Shown: one piece after another, positions 1-5,056 of the stretch
Position numbering within the stretch: position 1 is the stretch's first letter
Layout: every line of letters begins with the position of its first letter
Source of the DNA: Bacillota bacterium
Lineage (GTDB): Bacteria; Bacillota_B; Desulfitobacteriia; Desulfitobacteriales; Desulfitobacteriaceae
Reading direction: 5' to 3'
DNA length: 5,168 nt
Assembly (NCBI GenBank): GCA_021779415.1
Contig: JAJYAS010000305.1
Coordinates: 1-5,168 of the forward strand
The notes under the pieces: model-generated
What the model was told of the DNA's origin: nothing
Seen by the model: only the letters and a program-made list of their open reading frames with translations
Database searches by the model: none
Position numbers and translations under genes: made by a program

Positions 1-1
1 C

Positions 2-1690
2 GCATTCTTCTTCGGACTGACGGGAACGCCGATTAATCGCACCGACAAAAACACCTTCTTCACCTTCGGTGCGACAGAGGACAAGAGCGGCTATATGAGT
101 CGGTATTCCTTCTCGGACTCTATCCGCGACAACGCTACTCTGCCGTTGCATTTTGAGGCTGTACCTGTGGAACTTCATGTAAATAAAGAAGTTATATCCA
201 GAGGATTTGACGAGATGGCTGATAGCATGGGCTTGACATTGAAAGAGAAAGCAGACGTAACTTACCGTGTCAATATCGAAGCTATCATGAAGTCGCCGGA
301 ACGCATTCGCAAGGTGTGCGAGCATATTGCCAAGCACTACAGGGCGAAAATAGGACCGAACGGGTTCAAAGGACAAGTGGTTTGCTACGACCGTGAATGC
401 TGCCTGCTGTACAAGAAAGAACTCGACACACTTCTCGGCGAGGAAGCGACGAACATCGTAATGGATACGAACAATGACAAAGAGGGGCGGTACAAGGATT
501 ATCGCCGCGACCGCGACGCAGAGGGGAGATTGCTTGACTATTTCCGTGAGCCGAACAGCCCTCTAAAGTTGGTCATCGTCACAAGTAAACTCCTCACTGG
601 CTTTGATGCACCAATTTTACAGGTAATGTACCTTGATAAGCCGATGAAAGATCACACACTATTGCAGGCGATTTGTCGTACCAACCGCGTTTACGGGCAG
701 GAGAAGTCGCACGGGCTGATTGTAGACTACATAGGTATCTTTGACGATGTTGCGAAAGCCCTTGATTTTGATGAGAAGAACGTGCAGCAGGTTATCACGA
801 ACATTGCGGAAGTGAAGAAGCGGCTTCCCGCATTAATGGATAAATGCCTATCGTACTTTCGTGGTGTTGACCGCACCGTCGAAGGCTGGGAGGGGCTTAT
901 GGTGGCGCAAGAAGCGTTACCTTCGAACAAAGAAAAAGATGCTTTTGGCGCGGACTACCGCGTGTTGAATCGCGCATGGGAGGCCCTATCACCAGATACT
1001 TTCCTTGCCCCGTATAAATCGGATTACCTTTGGCTAACGAGGGTATACGAGTCGGTTAAGCCTGCTGACAATCGTGGCGGCCTTATTTGGGCAGCACTTG
1101 GTGCGAAAACTATAGAGCTTGTGCATCAAAACGTCACGGTCGAAGCCGTCCGCGAGGATATGGAGATCCTCAAGCTAGATGCTGATTTGATTGACGAGTT
1201 TTTCGAGCATAACAAGGACGCAAAAAAGAAAACGAAGGAGCTTGAGATAAACCTTGTAGCCAAAATCCACCTGCACGGTGGCGACAAACGCTTCATCAAG
1301 CTAGGTGAGCGCCTTGAGGAATTACGCGAGAAACACGAACAAGGTCTAATCACGAGCATTGAGTTTCTGAAAATGCTCCTTGAACTCGCCAAGGAGGCGG
1401 CCCAGGCTGAAAAAGAAACTGTGCCGGAGGAGGAAACCGACAAGGGTATAGCGGCACTGACTGAGCTTTTCAACAGCGTAAAGAATGACAACACGCCAAT
1501 TATCGTCGAGCGCATTGTAAATGATATTGACGCTATCGTAAAAATCGTCCGTTTCCCCGGTTGGCAGAACACGACGGCTGGACGGCAGGAAGTAACGAAA
1601 GCTTTACGGAGTGTTGTCTGGATTAAGTACAAAATCAAGGACAAAGACGTTTTCGACAAGGCTTACAAGTACATTGAAATGTACTATTGA
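2..1690 (+). CDS. hsdR: Type I restriction enzyme R subunit, C-terminal part (5' end outside window)
   Basis: This is the motor and nuclease subunit of a type I restriction-modification complex, which translocates DNA by ATP hydrolysis and cuts unmodified DNA with HsdM and HsdS. The frame is open from base 2, so the gene begins upstream; 562 residues are visible, against roughly 1,000 usual for the family. Present are SF2 helicase motif III (GLTGTP, bases 14-31), then the family-typical stretch from FFTFG to PLHFE. Helicase domain 2 follows, with motif V (TGFDAP, 596-613) and motif VI (QAICRTNR, 665-688). The last ~350 residues are the charged, helical DUF3387-like C-terminal region, ending in a typical AYKYIEMYY tail, so the 3' end is complete. 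The PD-(D/E)XK nuclease, Walker A and DEAD-box parts must lie upstream and cannot be checked. No frameshift or internal stop is seen. Its G+C and arginine codon use (many CGC) differ from the genes downstream, suggesting horizontal transfer. hsdM/hsdS are inferred upstream. Confidence 0.96.
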   Translation, partial: AFFFGLTGTPINRTDKNTFFTFGATEDKSGYMSRYSFSDSIRDNATLPLHFEAVPVELHVNKEVISRGFDEMADSMGLTLKEKADVTYRVNIEAIMKSPERIRKVCEHIAKHYRAKIGPNGFKGQVVCYDRECCLLYKKELDTLLGEEATNIVMDTNNDKEGRYKDYRRDRDAEGRLLDYFREPNSPLKLVIVTSKLLTGFDAPILQVMYLDKPMKDHTLLQAICRTNRVYGQEKSHGLIVDYIGIFDDVAKALDFDEKNVQQVITNIAEVKKRLPALMDKCLSYFRGVDRTVEGWEGLMVAQEALPSNKEKDAFGADYRVLNRAWEALSPDTFLAPYKSDYLWLTRVYESVKPADNRGGLIWAALGAKTIELVHQNVTVEAVREDMEILKLDADLIDEFFEHNKDAKKKTKELEINLVAKIHLHGGDKRFIKLGERLEELREKHEQGLITSIEFLKMLLELAKEAAQAEKETVPEEETDKGIAALTELFNSVKNDNTPIIVERIVNDIDAIVKIVRFPGWQNTTAGRQEVTKALRSVVWIKYKIKDKDVFDKAYKYIEMYY

Positions 1691-1697
1691 GTATTCA

Positions 1698-1814
1698 ATG
1701 CCACAGGAGATTGTCTGTAATGATAAGCGTCGGGTCCAGGTACCAATGTGGTACGACAAGTTCGGCCAAGTACAATCATTTGTGGGCGGTATGTGTTCTA
1801 AATCAGTAATGTGA
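1698..1814 (+). CDS. Possible 38-residue small protein between hsdR and its terminator
   Basis: A short ORF opens with ATG seven bases after the hsdR stop and ends six bases before the terminator stem, so it would be the last gene of the hsdR transcript. The predicted peptide begins MPQEIVCNDKRR and continues VQVPMWYDKFGQ and SFVGGMC. Its mix of aromatic, glycine and charged residues looks more protein-like than random, and it has two cysteines. Against it, there is no clear Shine-Dalgarno sequence before the ATG, so it would depend on translational coupling to hsdR. A competing ORF in another frame (1720-1809, 29 residues) has a better AGGAG at 1705-1709, ten bases before its ATG, but a less convincing peptide. 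I do not recognise a family. It could also be the tail of a decayed gene. Confidence 0.33.
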   Translation: MPQEIVCNDKRRVQVPMWYDKFGQVQSFVGGMCSKSVM

Positions 1815-1819
1815 CTATT

Positions 1820-1853
1820 ATCCCCTATACTAGTGAAGTGTAGGGGATTTTTT
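1820..1853 (+). terminator. Intrinsic terminator of the hsdR transcript
   Basis: An 11-bp stem pairs bases 1820-1830 (ATCCCCTATAC) with 1838-1848 (GTGTAGGGGAT), with one G-U wobble and a 7-base loop. It contains four consecutive C-G pairs and runs straight into six T residues (1848-1853). There is no matching T-run on the other strand, so it should act only on rightward transcription. It isolates the restriction locus from the downstream genes. Confidence 0.9.
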
Positions 1854-1871
1854 GTCCTTAATTACTTTTTC

Positions 1872-1937
1872 GCCATGTTTCGCAGTTGATGGGGAATATA
1901 GTTGTCTAAAGGACAAACCATCGATCAACTGCATGGC
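1872..1937. repeat. Nested inverted-repeat element, possible structured RNA or small palindromic repeat
   Basis: Bases 1882-1890 (GCAGTTGAT) are exactly complementary to 1924-1932 (ATCAACTGC). The stem continues outward as 1872-1876 (GCCAT) with 1933-1937 (ATGGC), with five unpaired bases on the left arm. Inside, 1902-1906 (TTGTC) pairs with 1912-1916 (GACAA) around a 5-base loop, giving a two-level hairpin. GGACAA (1911-1916) can also pair with TTGTCC at 1852-1857, just after the terminator, so alternative folds exist. There is no T-run after it, so it is not a terminator. It may be a dispersed palindromic repeat, a structured leader or a protein-binding site; I cannot name a family. Confidence 0.5.
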
Positions 1938-1964
1938 TATAAACATTAATTTGTCTACACCTTC

Positions 1965-1973
1965 TGGTATATT
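1965..1973 (+). promoter_or_regulatory. Candidate extended -10 promoter for the zinc-ribbon gene
   Basis: TGG followed by TATATT (hexamer at 1968-1973, five of six matches to TATAAT) forms an extended -10 element. No good -35 box lies 16-18 bases upstream, which extended -10 promoters tolerate. Transcription would begin near 1980, leaving about 158 bases of leader before the GTG start at 2138. The upstream terminator at 1820-1853 makes a new promoter here necessary, but the exact one is inferred. Confidence 0.35.
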
Positions 1974-2033
1974 GGTATGCGGGAGGTGTTAAAACATCAA
2001 TATTTTGGTTCGTTTCCTAAGGATTTAGTGAGC

Positions 2034-2087
2034 ATGAACGAATGTCTGTTGATGCATGAAACGGGGAGAATTAGCAGAATGGCTTAA
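2034..2087 (+). CDS. Possible 17-residue leader peptide
   Basis: A short frame starts at ATG 2034 with AAGGA at 2019-2023 upstream, encoding MNECLLMHETGRISRMA and ending at TAA 2087. The same frame is open back to ATG 1977 (36 residues), but that start lacks a ribosome site and would overlap the candidate transcription start. The surrounding leader resembles the initiation region of the next gene: TATTTTGGTT occurs at both 2001-2010 and 2111-2120, each followed by a CCTAAGGA- or CTTAGGAGG-like segment and GTGAGC. This may be a duplicated leader, a regulatory upstream ORF, or chance. Nothing in the peptide suggests attenuation by repeated codons. Confidence 0.15.
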   Translation: MNECLLMHETGRISRMA

Positions 2088-2124
2088 GCTATAGCGGTTG
2101 GGTTATCAGTTATTTTGGTTACTT

Positions 2125-2133
2125 AGGAGGTGA
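2125..2133 (+). promoter_or_regulatory. Strong ribosome binding site fixing a GTG start
   Basis: AGGAGGTGA is a near-perfect complement of the 16S rRNA 3' end. It lies with a seven-base gap between AGGAGG and GTG 2138. No in-frame ATG start is nearby, so the GTG start is well supported. Confidence 0.85.
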
Positions 2134-2137
2134 GCGG

Positions 2138-2710
2138 GTGGCAATAACTTATAAGAAGTGTCTCAAATGCGGGTCGAAAAATTCAGTTAAGATTGTTTAT
2201 GGCATGCTAAGCTATGAGCTTTCTCAAGAGTCTAAAGCTGGAAACGTAAAACTGGGTGGATGCATGCTTAGTAGCAGTGCTCCAGAATTCTTTTGTAAAG
2301 ACTGTGAACATGAATGGAACAGAGAGCAAGCTGTTGACGAGGCGTACCGTAAAATTAAAACTATTAAAGCATCCGTGGGTGGATACTTCGGAGGCTATTA
2401 TGAAGCCATTATTGATCTAACTAATCTTGAAACCACATGGAGATTCAATGAAGGAGGGACAGAGGAAACGAGCAAGAAGACTATCCATGTTGCTACAGCA
2501 CAAGCTTTTATTGAGGAGTTAAAGATCATCAATCTGTTGAACTGGAAAGCTAAGTATATAGAGACTGGTGTGTGCGATGGGACCCAATGGAGTGTTGAGA
2601 TTCTAACGGACGGGAGAACGATTAAAAAGTATGGTGACAATCAGTTCCCCAAGGAATGGGAGCTTTTTTGTAGGTTGATTAGCCGAACTACCAAGAGAAA
2701 GTTTCATTGA
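2138..2710 (+). CDS. Zinc-ribbon protein of unknown function
   Basis: A 190-residue, probably cytoplasmic protein with no signal peptide or membrane segment. The N-terminal ~60 residues form a zinc ribbon: C8-x2-C11 (KCLKCGSKN) and C53-x2-C56 (FFCKDCEHEW), with an intervening KLGGC (C42). This arrangement, with YG and LGGC between the cysteine pairs, is familiar from many uncharacterised bacterial proteins in which it precedes variable C-terminal domains. Residues ~77-190 look like a compact alpha/beta domain with a conserved-looking end: CDGTQWSVEI, YGDNQFPKEW and FCRLI. I do not know a function for it. It is GTG-started with an ideal ribosome site, lies between two non-coding stretches, and is likely a single-gene unit. 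Proximity to hsdR might suggest an accessory island gene, but the intervening terminator argues against a shared operon. The gene is surely real; the role is unknown. Confidence 0.88.
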   Translation: MAITYKKCLKCGSKNSVKIVYGMLSYELSQESKAGNVKLGGCMLSSSAPEFFCKDCEHEWNREQAVDEAYRKIKTIKASVGGYFGGYYEAIIDLTNLETTWRFNEGGTEETSKKTIHVATAQAFIEELKIINLLNWKAKYIETGVCDGTQWSVEILTDGRTIKKYGDNQFPKEWELFCRLISRTTKRKFH

Positions 2711-2813
2711 ATTGGCCGATTATAAGCTTCGGACTAACCGACTGCGATAACTCGCCAATCAATAAAGCCGCCAATGGATTATCTAGGTAACGAATGTTGG
2801 CACGGTCATGCCA

Positions 2814-2842
2814 TTCACAATGAATACTATTTTTTACAAAAT
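2814..2842 (+). promoter_or_regulatory. Candidate sigma-A promoter for the lipoprotein gene
   Basis: TTCACA (2814-2819, five of six matches to TTGACA) lies 17 bases before CAAAAT (2837-2842, four of six matches to TATAAT). The region is AT-rich, and the implied start near 2849 falls just before the ribosome site at 2855-2863. The -10 match is only fair, so this is a moderate-to-weak call. Confidence 0.35.
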
Positions 2843-2854
2843 AGATTTGAATTT

Positions 2855-2863
2855 GAAAGGGTG
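2855..2863 (+). promoter_or_regulatory. Ribosome binding site supporting a TTG start
   Basis: GAAAGGGTG matches the anti-Shine-Dalgarno sequence moderately and ends eight bases before TTG 2872. An ATG at 2865 is out of frame with the lipoprotein. The next in-frame ATG (2884) would remove the basic MRK start of the signal peptide, so TTG 2872 is preferred. Confidence 0.7.
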
Positions 2864-2871
2864 TATGAATC

Positions 2872-3960
2872 TTGAGAAAACTAATGAGTGTCTTATTCAT
2901 GATCGGGCTATTGTTTATTGCAGGTTGTTCGAATTTTCCCAAACCAGAATCAACGGTGTCCGATTTTATTGATGCTGGAAAAAAGTTTGATTTAACAAAG
3001 ATGGCCACAATGATCAATCCATCAAATTCAAGTAGTAAAGAAAAAATCGCGGATTTAATGAACGATAAAAAGAATAACGATCAGTATCAAAAATACTTTT
3101 TGGACTATTTCAAAGAAAATGCAGCTAAAATTACATACACAGTAAAAGAGACAAAAATCGAAAATGATAAAGCTACCGTCACTGTAGATTTTAAGTATGT
3201 GAATGGGGGACCGCTTCTTAAAGCAACCCTTGGCGAAGTTTTTTCGAAGGCATTTTCCTTAGCCTTCACAGGTGTACAGATGAATGATGAAGATATGGGG
3301 CAGATGTTTGTATCAGCGATGCAAAAGCAAAAGGAAACTATAAAAGATTCCTTCGTGGAAAAATCAATCGATCTTAAATTGATTAAGGTTGATAATAAAT
3401 GGTATATTGACGAACCTAGTGAAGAACTTTTAGATGTCTTTCTGTCTAACTTCAATTCGGTTGGAAAAGAATTTAACAAGGCAATGAATCCATCGTCAAG
3501 TGATGCAAATCAGAAACCAACGACTGTCATGGAACAGGCGAAAAAGGATAATATGACCATAATATCTAAAAATATTGGAGACGAGATTATCCTTGCTACG
3601 CTTAAACTTAAAGTCAATCGAGTGGAAGAAAAGCAAACAATCTCTGCCAACTATAGTTCTCCAAAAACCGCTAAAGAAGGTGCGAAGTTTGTTATAGTCA
3701 ATGCTGACCTTACCAATACGACGAACAAGGCATTCACGATGGCACCAGATTTAATGATAGTTGATAATAAAGATCGTGAGTTTAAAACGTATTCCGATAC
3801 TATCGGCGCAATTGATGATTATCTCGATTACAAGGAACTTTCTCCGAGTATTAAAGTAACTGGCAATTGGGTATACGAATTACCAATCGATGCTACTACT
3901 TATAAACTTATCGTCAAAAAGTCAGGAACAAACGAGCTTTATGAAATTATATTGAAATAA
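2872..3960 (+). CDS. Two-domain lipoprotein: NTF2-like (DUF4878/DUF5105-like) plus DUF4352-like
   Basis: A 362-residue protein predicted to be anchored to the outer face of the cytoplasmic membrane. Residues 1-18 are a lipoprotein signal peptide (basic MRK, then a hydrophobic core) ending in the lipobox FIAG-C, so Cys19 would be diacylated after signal peptidase II cleavage. Residues ~28-183 resemble the NTF2-like domain of Gram-positive lipoproteins (DUF4878/DUF5105 type): an initial helix (VSDFIDAGKKFD), paired strands (ATVTVDFKYV) and the typical end LKLIKVDNKWYID. A polar linker (~203-227, rich in S, D, N, K) leads to residues ~234-350. These have the features of the telokin-like DUF4352 fold: an IGDEI entry, AKEGAKFVIVNADLTN, a VDNKDREF turn, and GNWVYELP near the end. 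Molecular function is unknown for this architecture; roles in envelope stress or ligand binding are guesses. The gene is AT-rich and shows no damage. Confidence 0.93.
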   Translation: MRKLMSVLFMIGLLFIAGCSNFPKPESTVSDFIDAGKKFDLTKMATMINPSNSSSKEKIADLMNDKKNNDQYQKYFLDYFKENAAKITYTVKETKIENDKATVTVDFKYVNGGPLLKATLGEVFSKAFSLAFTGVQMNDEDMGQMFVSAMQKQKETIKDSFVEKSIDLKLIKVDNKWYIDEPSEELLDVFLSNFNSVGKEFNKAMNPSSSDANQKPTTVMEQAKKDNMTIISKNIGDEIILATLKLKVNRVEEKQTISANYSSPKTAKEGAKFVIVNADLTNTTNKAFTMAPDLMIVDNKDREFKTYSDTIGAIDDYLDYKELSPSIKVTGNWVYELPIDATTYKLIVKKSGTNELYEIILK

Positions 3961-3964
3961 AAAA

Positions 3965-4057
3965 TGTAGGCCAAAGTACAGGCGATGCTTAAGAAAGTCA
4001 GATTTTTGGGGTTGTATCACCGATACACTGACCAACCTACGATGTCCTTGGCCTGCA
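3965..4057. other. Long interrupted hairpin in the lipoprotein-DUF218 gap (possible RNA element)
   Basis: Within the 169-base gap, bases 3965-3976 (TGTAGGCCAAAG) pair with 4046-4057 (CCTTGGCCTGCA) with one mismatch and one G-U. Inside are 3997-4001 (GTCAG) with 4028-4032 (CTGAC), and a tip hairpin 4013-4018 (TGTATC) with 4022-4027 (GATACA). An alternative pairing, GGTTG 4010-4014 with CAACC 4033-4037, competes with the tip. There is no T-run after the outer stem, so it is not a standard terminator. It matches no riboswitch or T-box consensus I can recognise. It could be an mRNA processing or stability element between co-transcribed genes, a regulatory leader for the next gene, or a small mobile palindromic repeat. 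Confidence 0.45.
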
Positions 4058-4098
4058 ATGGGTTTACAGTGTAAGGGCTAGTTGCTCTGAAGAGGCTT

Positions 4099-4111
4099 CT
4101 AGATAATCTAG
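4099..4111. repeat. 13-bp palindrome next to the ribosome site
   Basis: CTAGAT-A-ATCTAG is a perfect inverted repeat ending one base before the AAAGGAGG ribosome site of the DUF218 gene. It may be an operator or part of a small mRNA hairpin affecting initiation. It is short enough that chance is a real alternative. Confidence 0.3.
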
Positions 4112-4112
4112 G

Positions 4113-4120
4113 AAAGGAGG
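4113..4120 (+). promoter_or_regulatory. Ribosome binding site supporting a TTG start
   Basis: AAAGGAGG lies nine bases before TTG 4130. A second purine-rich GGGAGG (4124-4129) abuts the start codon and is too close to serve. The next in-frame ATG (4154) has no ribosome site before it, so TTG is the better start. Confidence 0.8.
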
Positions 4121-4129
4121 ATAGGGAGG

Positions 4130-4903
4130 TTGGCAAACAATAGAGCTGCTATTATGTTCATCATATTGGGATTGGTGGGAATTCTTGATACGATCTTCGT
4201 TCTTGCACTTAATGGGGGGATCAATCTTGGAACCCTTCTACCTAGTGTCCTTGGAGCAGCTATGCTCCTTTGGGGATTAAAGAGGAGCCATCTAAAGCAA
4301 TATTTTCTCAAAGATCGCTTTCTAAGGCTTCGTCAGTTGGTGCGTATAGGTATCTCGGTGCTTCTAGCTTCTTTTATTCTGATTGAGGGCTTGTTGCTGT
4401 ATAATACCAAGGATCCAGTGCCAAGCCAAGTGGATTACCTTATCATTCTTGGAGCGGGCCTTAATGGAGATAAACTCTCTTGGACTCTTTGGGAACGGGT
4501 AGATAAGGGTTTAAGAATTCTACAGGATAATAAGGATATGAGGGTTGTTGTCTCTGGTGGAAAGGGGCCTGGAGAATGGATTACTGAAGCTGAGGCTATG
4601 CAGCGTTATTTGGTTGAGCAGGGCATCGCAAAGGAACGAATAATCAAGGAAGAAAAATCGACAAGTACGATTGAGAATTTCCGTTTCACGCGTGAACTTC
4701 TTGAGCAACAGCCGAGTTATGAACCTTCCGAGCCTGTGCTGGTCATTACGAATGATTTTCATATGTTTCGGGCCAAGATTCTAGCCAGGCGTAATGGATT
4801 AAATCCAATCGGTGTTCCTTCACCGACGCCTTGGTATTTGAGACCCAATGCTTACTTAAGGGAGTATTTTGCGGTTGTGAAGTCTTTAGTTTTTGATCGG
4901 TAA
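4130..4903 (+). CDS. DUF218 (YdcF/SanA-like) membrane protein
   Basis: A 257-residue protein with three predicted membrane helices (about residues 7-27, 32-51 and 71-91) and a C-terminal DUF218 domain (about 102-250). Family signatures are clear: the first strand YLIILGAGL (103-111); WERVDKGLRIL; the glycine loop VVSGGKGPGE (140-149), followed by acidic TEAEAM; the EKSTSTIEN block (175-183); the VITNDFHMFRA block (205-215); and a REYFAVVK end (244-251). DUF218 proteins are implicated in envelope integrity (E. coli SanA in vancomycin tolerance at high temperature, ElyC in peptidoglycan/carrier-lipid metabolism), but no catalytic reaction is firmly established, so a role in envelope maintenance is family-based inference. 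Two N-terminal helices before the usual single one match the larger Gram-positive forms. The gene is closed by a terminator and may share a transcript with the upstream lipoprotein gene, since no terminator or good promoter is seen in the gap. Confidence 0.94.
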   Translation: MANNRAAIMFIILGLVGILDTIFVLALNGGINLGTLLPSVLGAAMLLWGLKRSHLKQYFLKDRFLRLRQLVRIGISVLLASFILIEGLLLYNTKDPVPSQVDYLIILGAGLNGDKLSWTLWERVDKGLRILQDNKDMRVVVSGGKGPGEWITEAEAMQRYLVEQGIAKERIIKEEKSTSTIENFRFTRELLEQQPSYEPSEPVLVITNDFHMFRAKILARRNGLNPIGVPSPTPWYLRPNAYLREYFAVVKSLVFDR

Positions 4904-4931
4904 TGGGAATCCATAGCATTGGACAGTCAGT

Positions 4932-4970
4932 AAGGTCTTTACTATTACGGTAGTTGGGGCCTTTTTATAT
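4932..4970 (+). terminator. Intrinsic terminator after the DUF218 gene
   Basis: AAGGTC (4932-4937) pairs with GGCCTT (4958-4963) including one G-U. The stem continues through wobble pairs to ACTA (4941-4944) with TAGT (4951-4954) around a 6-base loop. The 3' arm runs into TTTTT (4962-4966) followed by ATAT. The stem has several wobble pairs and one mismatch but the overall form is typical. Confidence 0.78.
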
Positions 4971-4981
4971 TTGTGAGACAG

Positions 4982-5004
4982 TTTCCCCCTTATTTCGCGG
5001 GAAA
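4982..5004. promoter_or_regulatory. Inverted repeat upstream of the anti-sigma-like gene
   Basis: TTTCCC (4982-4987) and GGGAAA (4999-5004) form a 6-bp inverted repeat with an 11-base spacer. It lies in the ~90-base gap between the terminator and the last gene. It could be an operator or a leader hairpin. I could not find a convincing -35/-10 pair here; GGAAC at 5029-5033 resembles an ECF-type -35 box but its -10 would fall on the ribosome site. Confidence 0.25.
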
Positions 5005-5038
5005 GTTATGAGATGATTAGGTCATTCAGGAACGAATT

Positions 5039-5048
5039 AAAAGGTGAG
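5039..5048 (+). promoter_or_regulatory. Ribosome binding site for the last gene
   Basis: AAAAGGTGAG is a good Shine-Dalgarno match ending eight bases before TTG 5057. The first in-frame ATG is 16 codons in and has no ribosome site, so the TTG start is favoured. Confidence 0.65.
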
Positions 5049-5056
5049 GGAAGAGT

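Larger units (their letters stand above)
2711..2871 (+). other. Intergenic gap before the lipoprotein gene
   Basis: This 161-base stretch has no clear terminator for the zinc-ribbon gene. It contains short inverted repeats only: ATTGGC (2711-2716) with GCCAAT (2754-2759), and GGCA (2799-2802) with TGCC (2809-2812) in a small hairpin. The first ~110 bases look less AT-rich than the lipoprotein gene that follows. The opposite strand is open across the stretch, but with no ribosome site or recognisable protein. Confidence 0.4.

Noticed and set aside
1126..1659. A 177-codon minus-strand frame inside hsdR.
   Set aside because: Serine-rich translation typical of an antisense shadow of a real gene; no start signals and the + strand hsdR reading is unambiguous.
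1669..1684. Inverted repeat GTACAT-TGAA-ATGTAC at the end of hsdR.
   Set aside because: It lies in conserved coding sequence (KYIEMYY tail) and is explained by codon constraints; too short to call a regulatory site.
2688..3017. A minus-strand open frame of 109 codons spanning the gap before the lipoprotein gene and its start.
   Set aside because: It overlaps the zinc-ribbon gene's end and the lipoprotein signal peptide, has no ribosome site, and its peptide matches nothing I recognise. The part over 2711-2830 might be a gene remnant but cannot be supported.
4015..4066. Minus-strand peptide containing KDIVGWSVYR, reminiscent of the DxxxxxIVGW region of IS3-type integrases.
   Set aside because: Only about 15 residues before a stop, no other transposase motifs, and no terminal repeats nearby; chance similarity is more likely.
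2777..4108. GATTATCTAG (2777-2786) is the reverse complement of CTAGATAATC (4099-4108), suggesting a shared operator before two genes.
   Set aside because: Ten-base matches between arbitrary places are expected many times by chance in a 5-kb window.
1854..4129. Integron attC site, CRISPR array, T-box or common riboswitch in the intergenic stretches.
   Set aside because: No paired RYYYAAC/GTTRRRY cores, no regularly spaced repeats, no AGGGTGGNACCGCG T-box motif and no recognisable riboswitch core were found.
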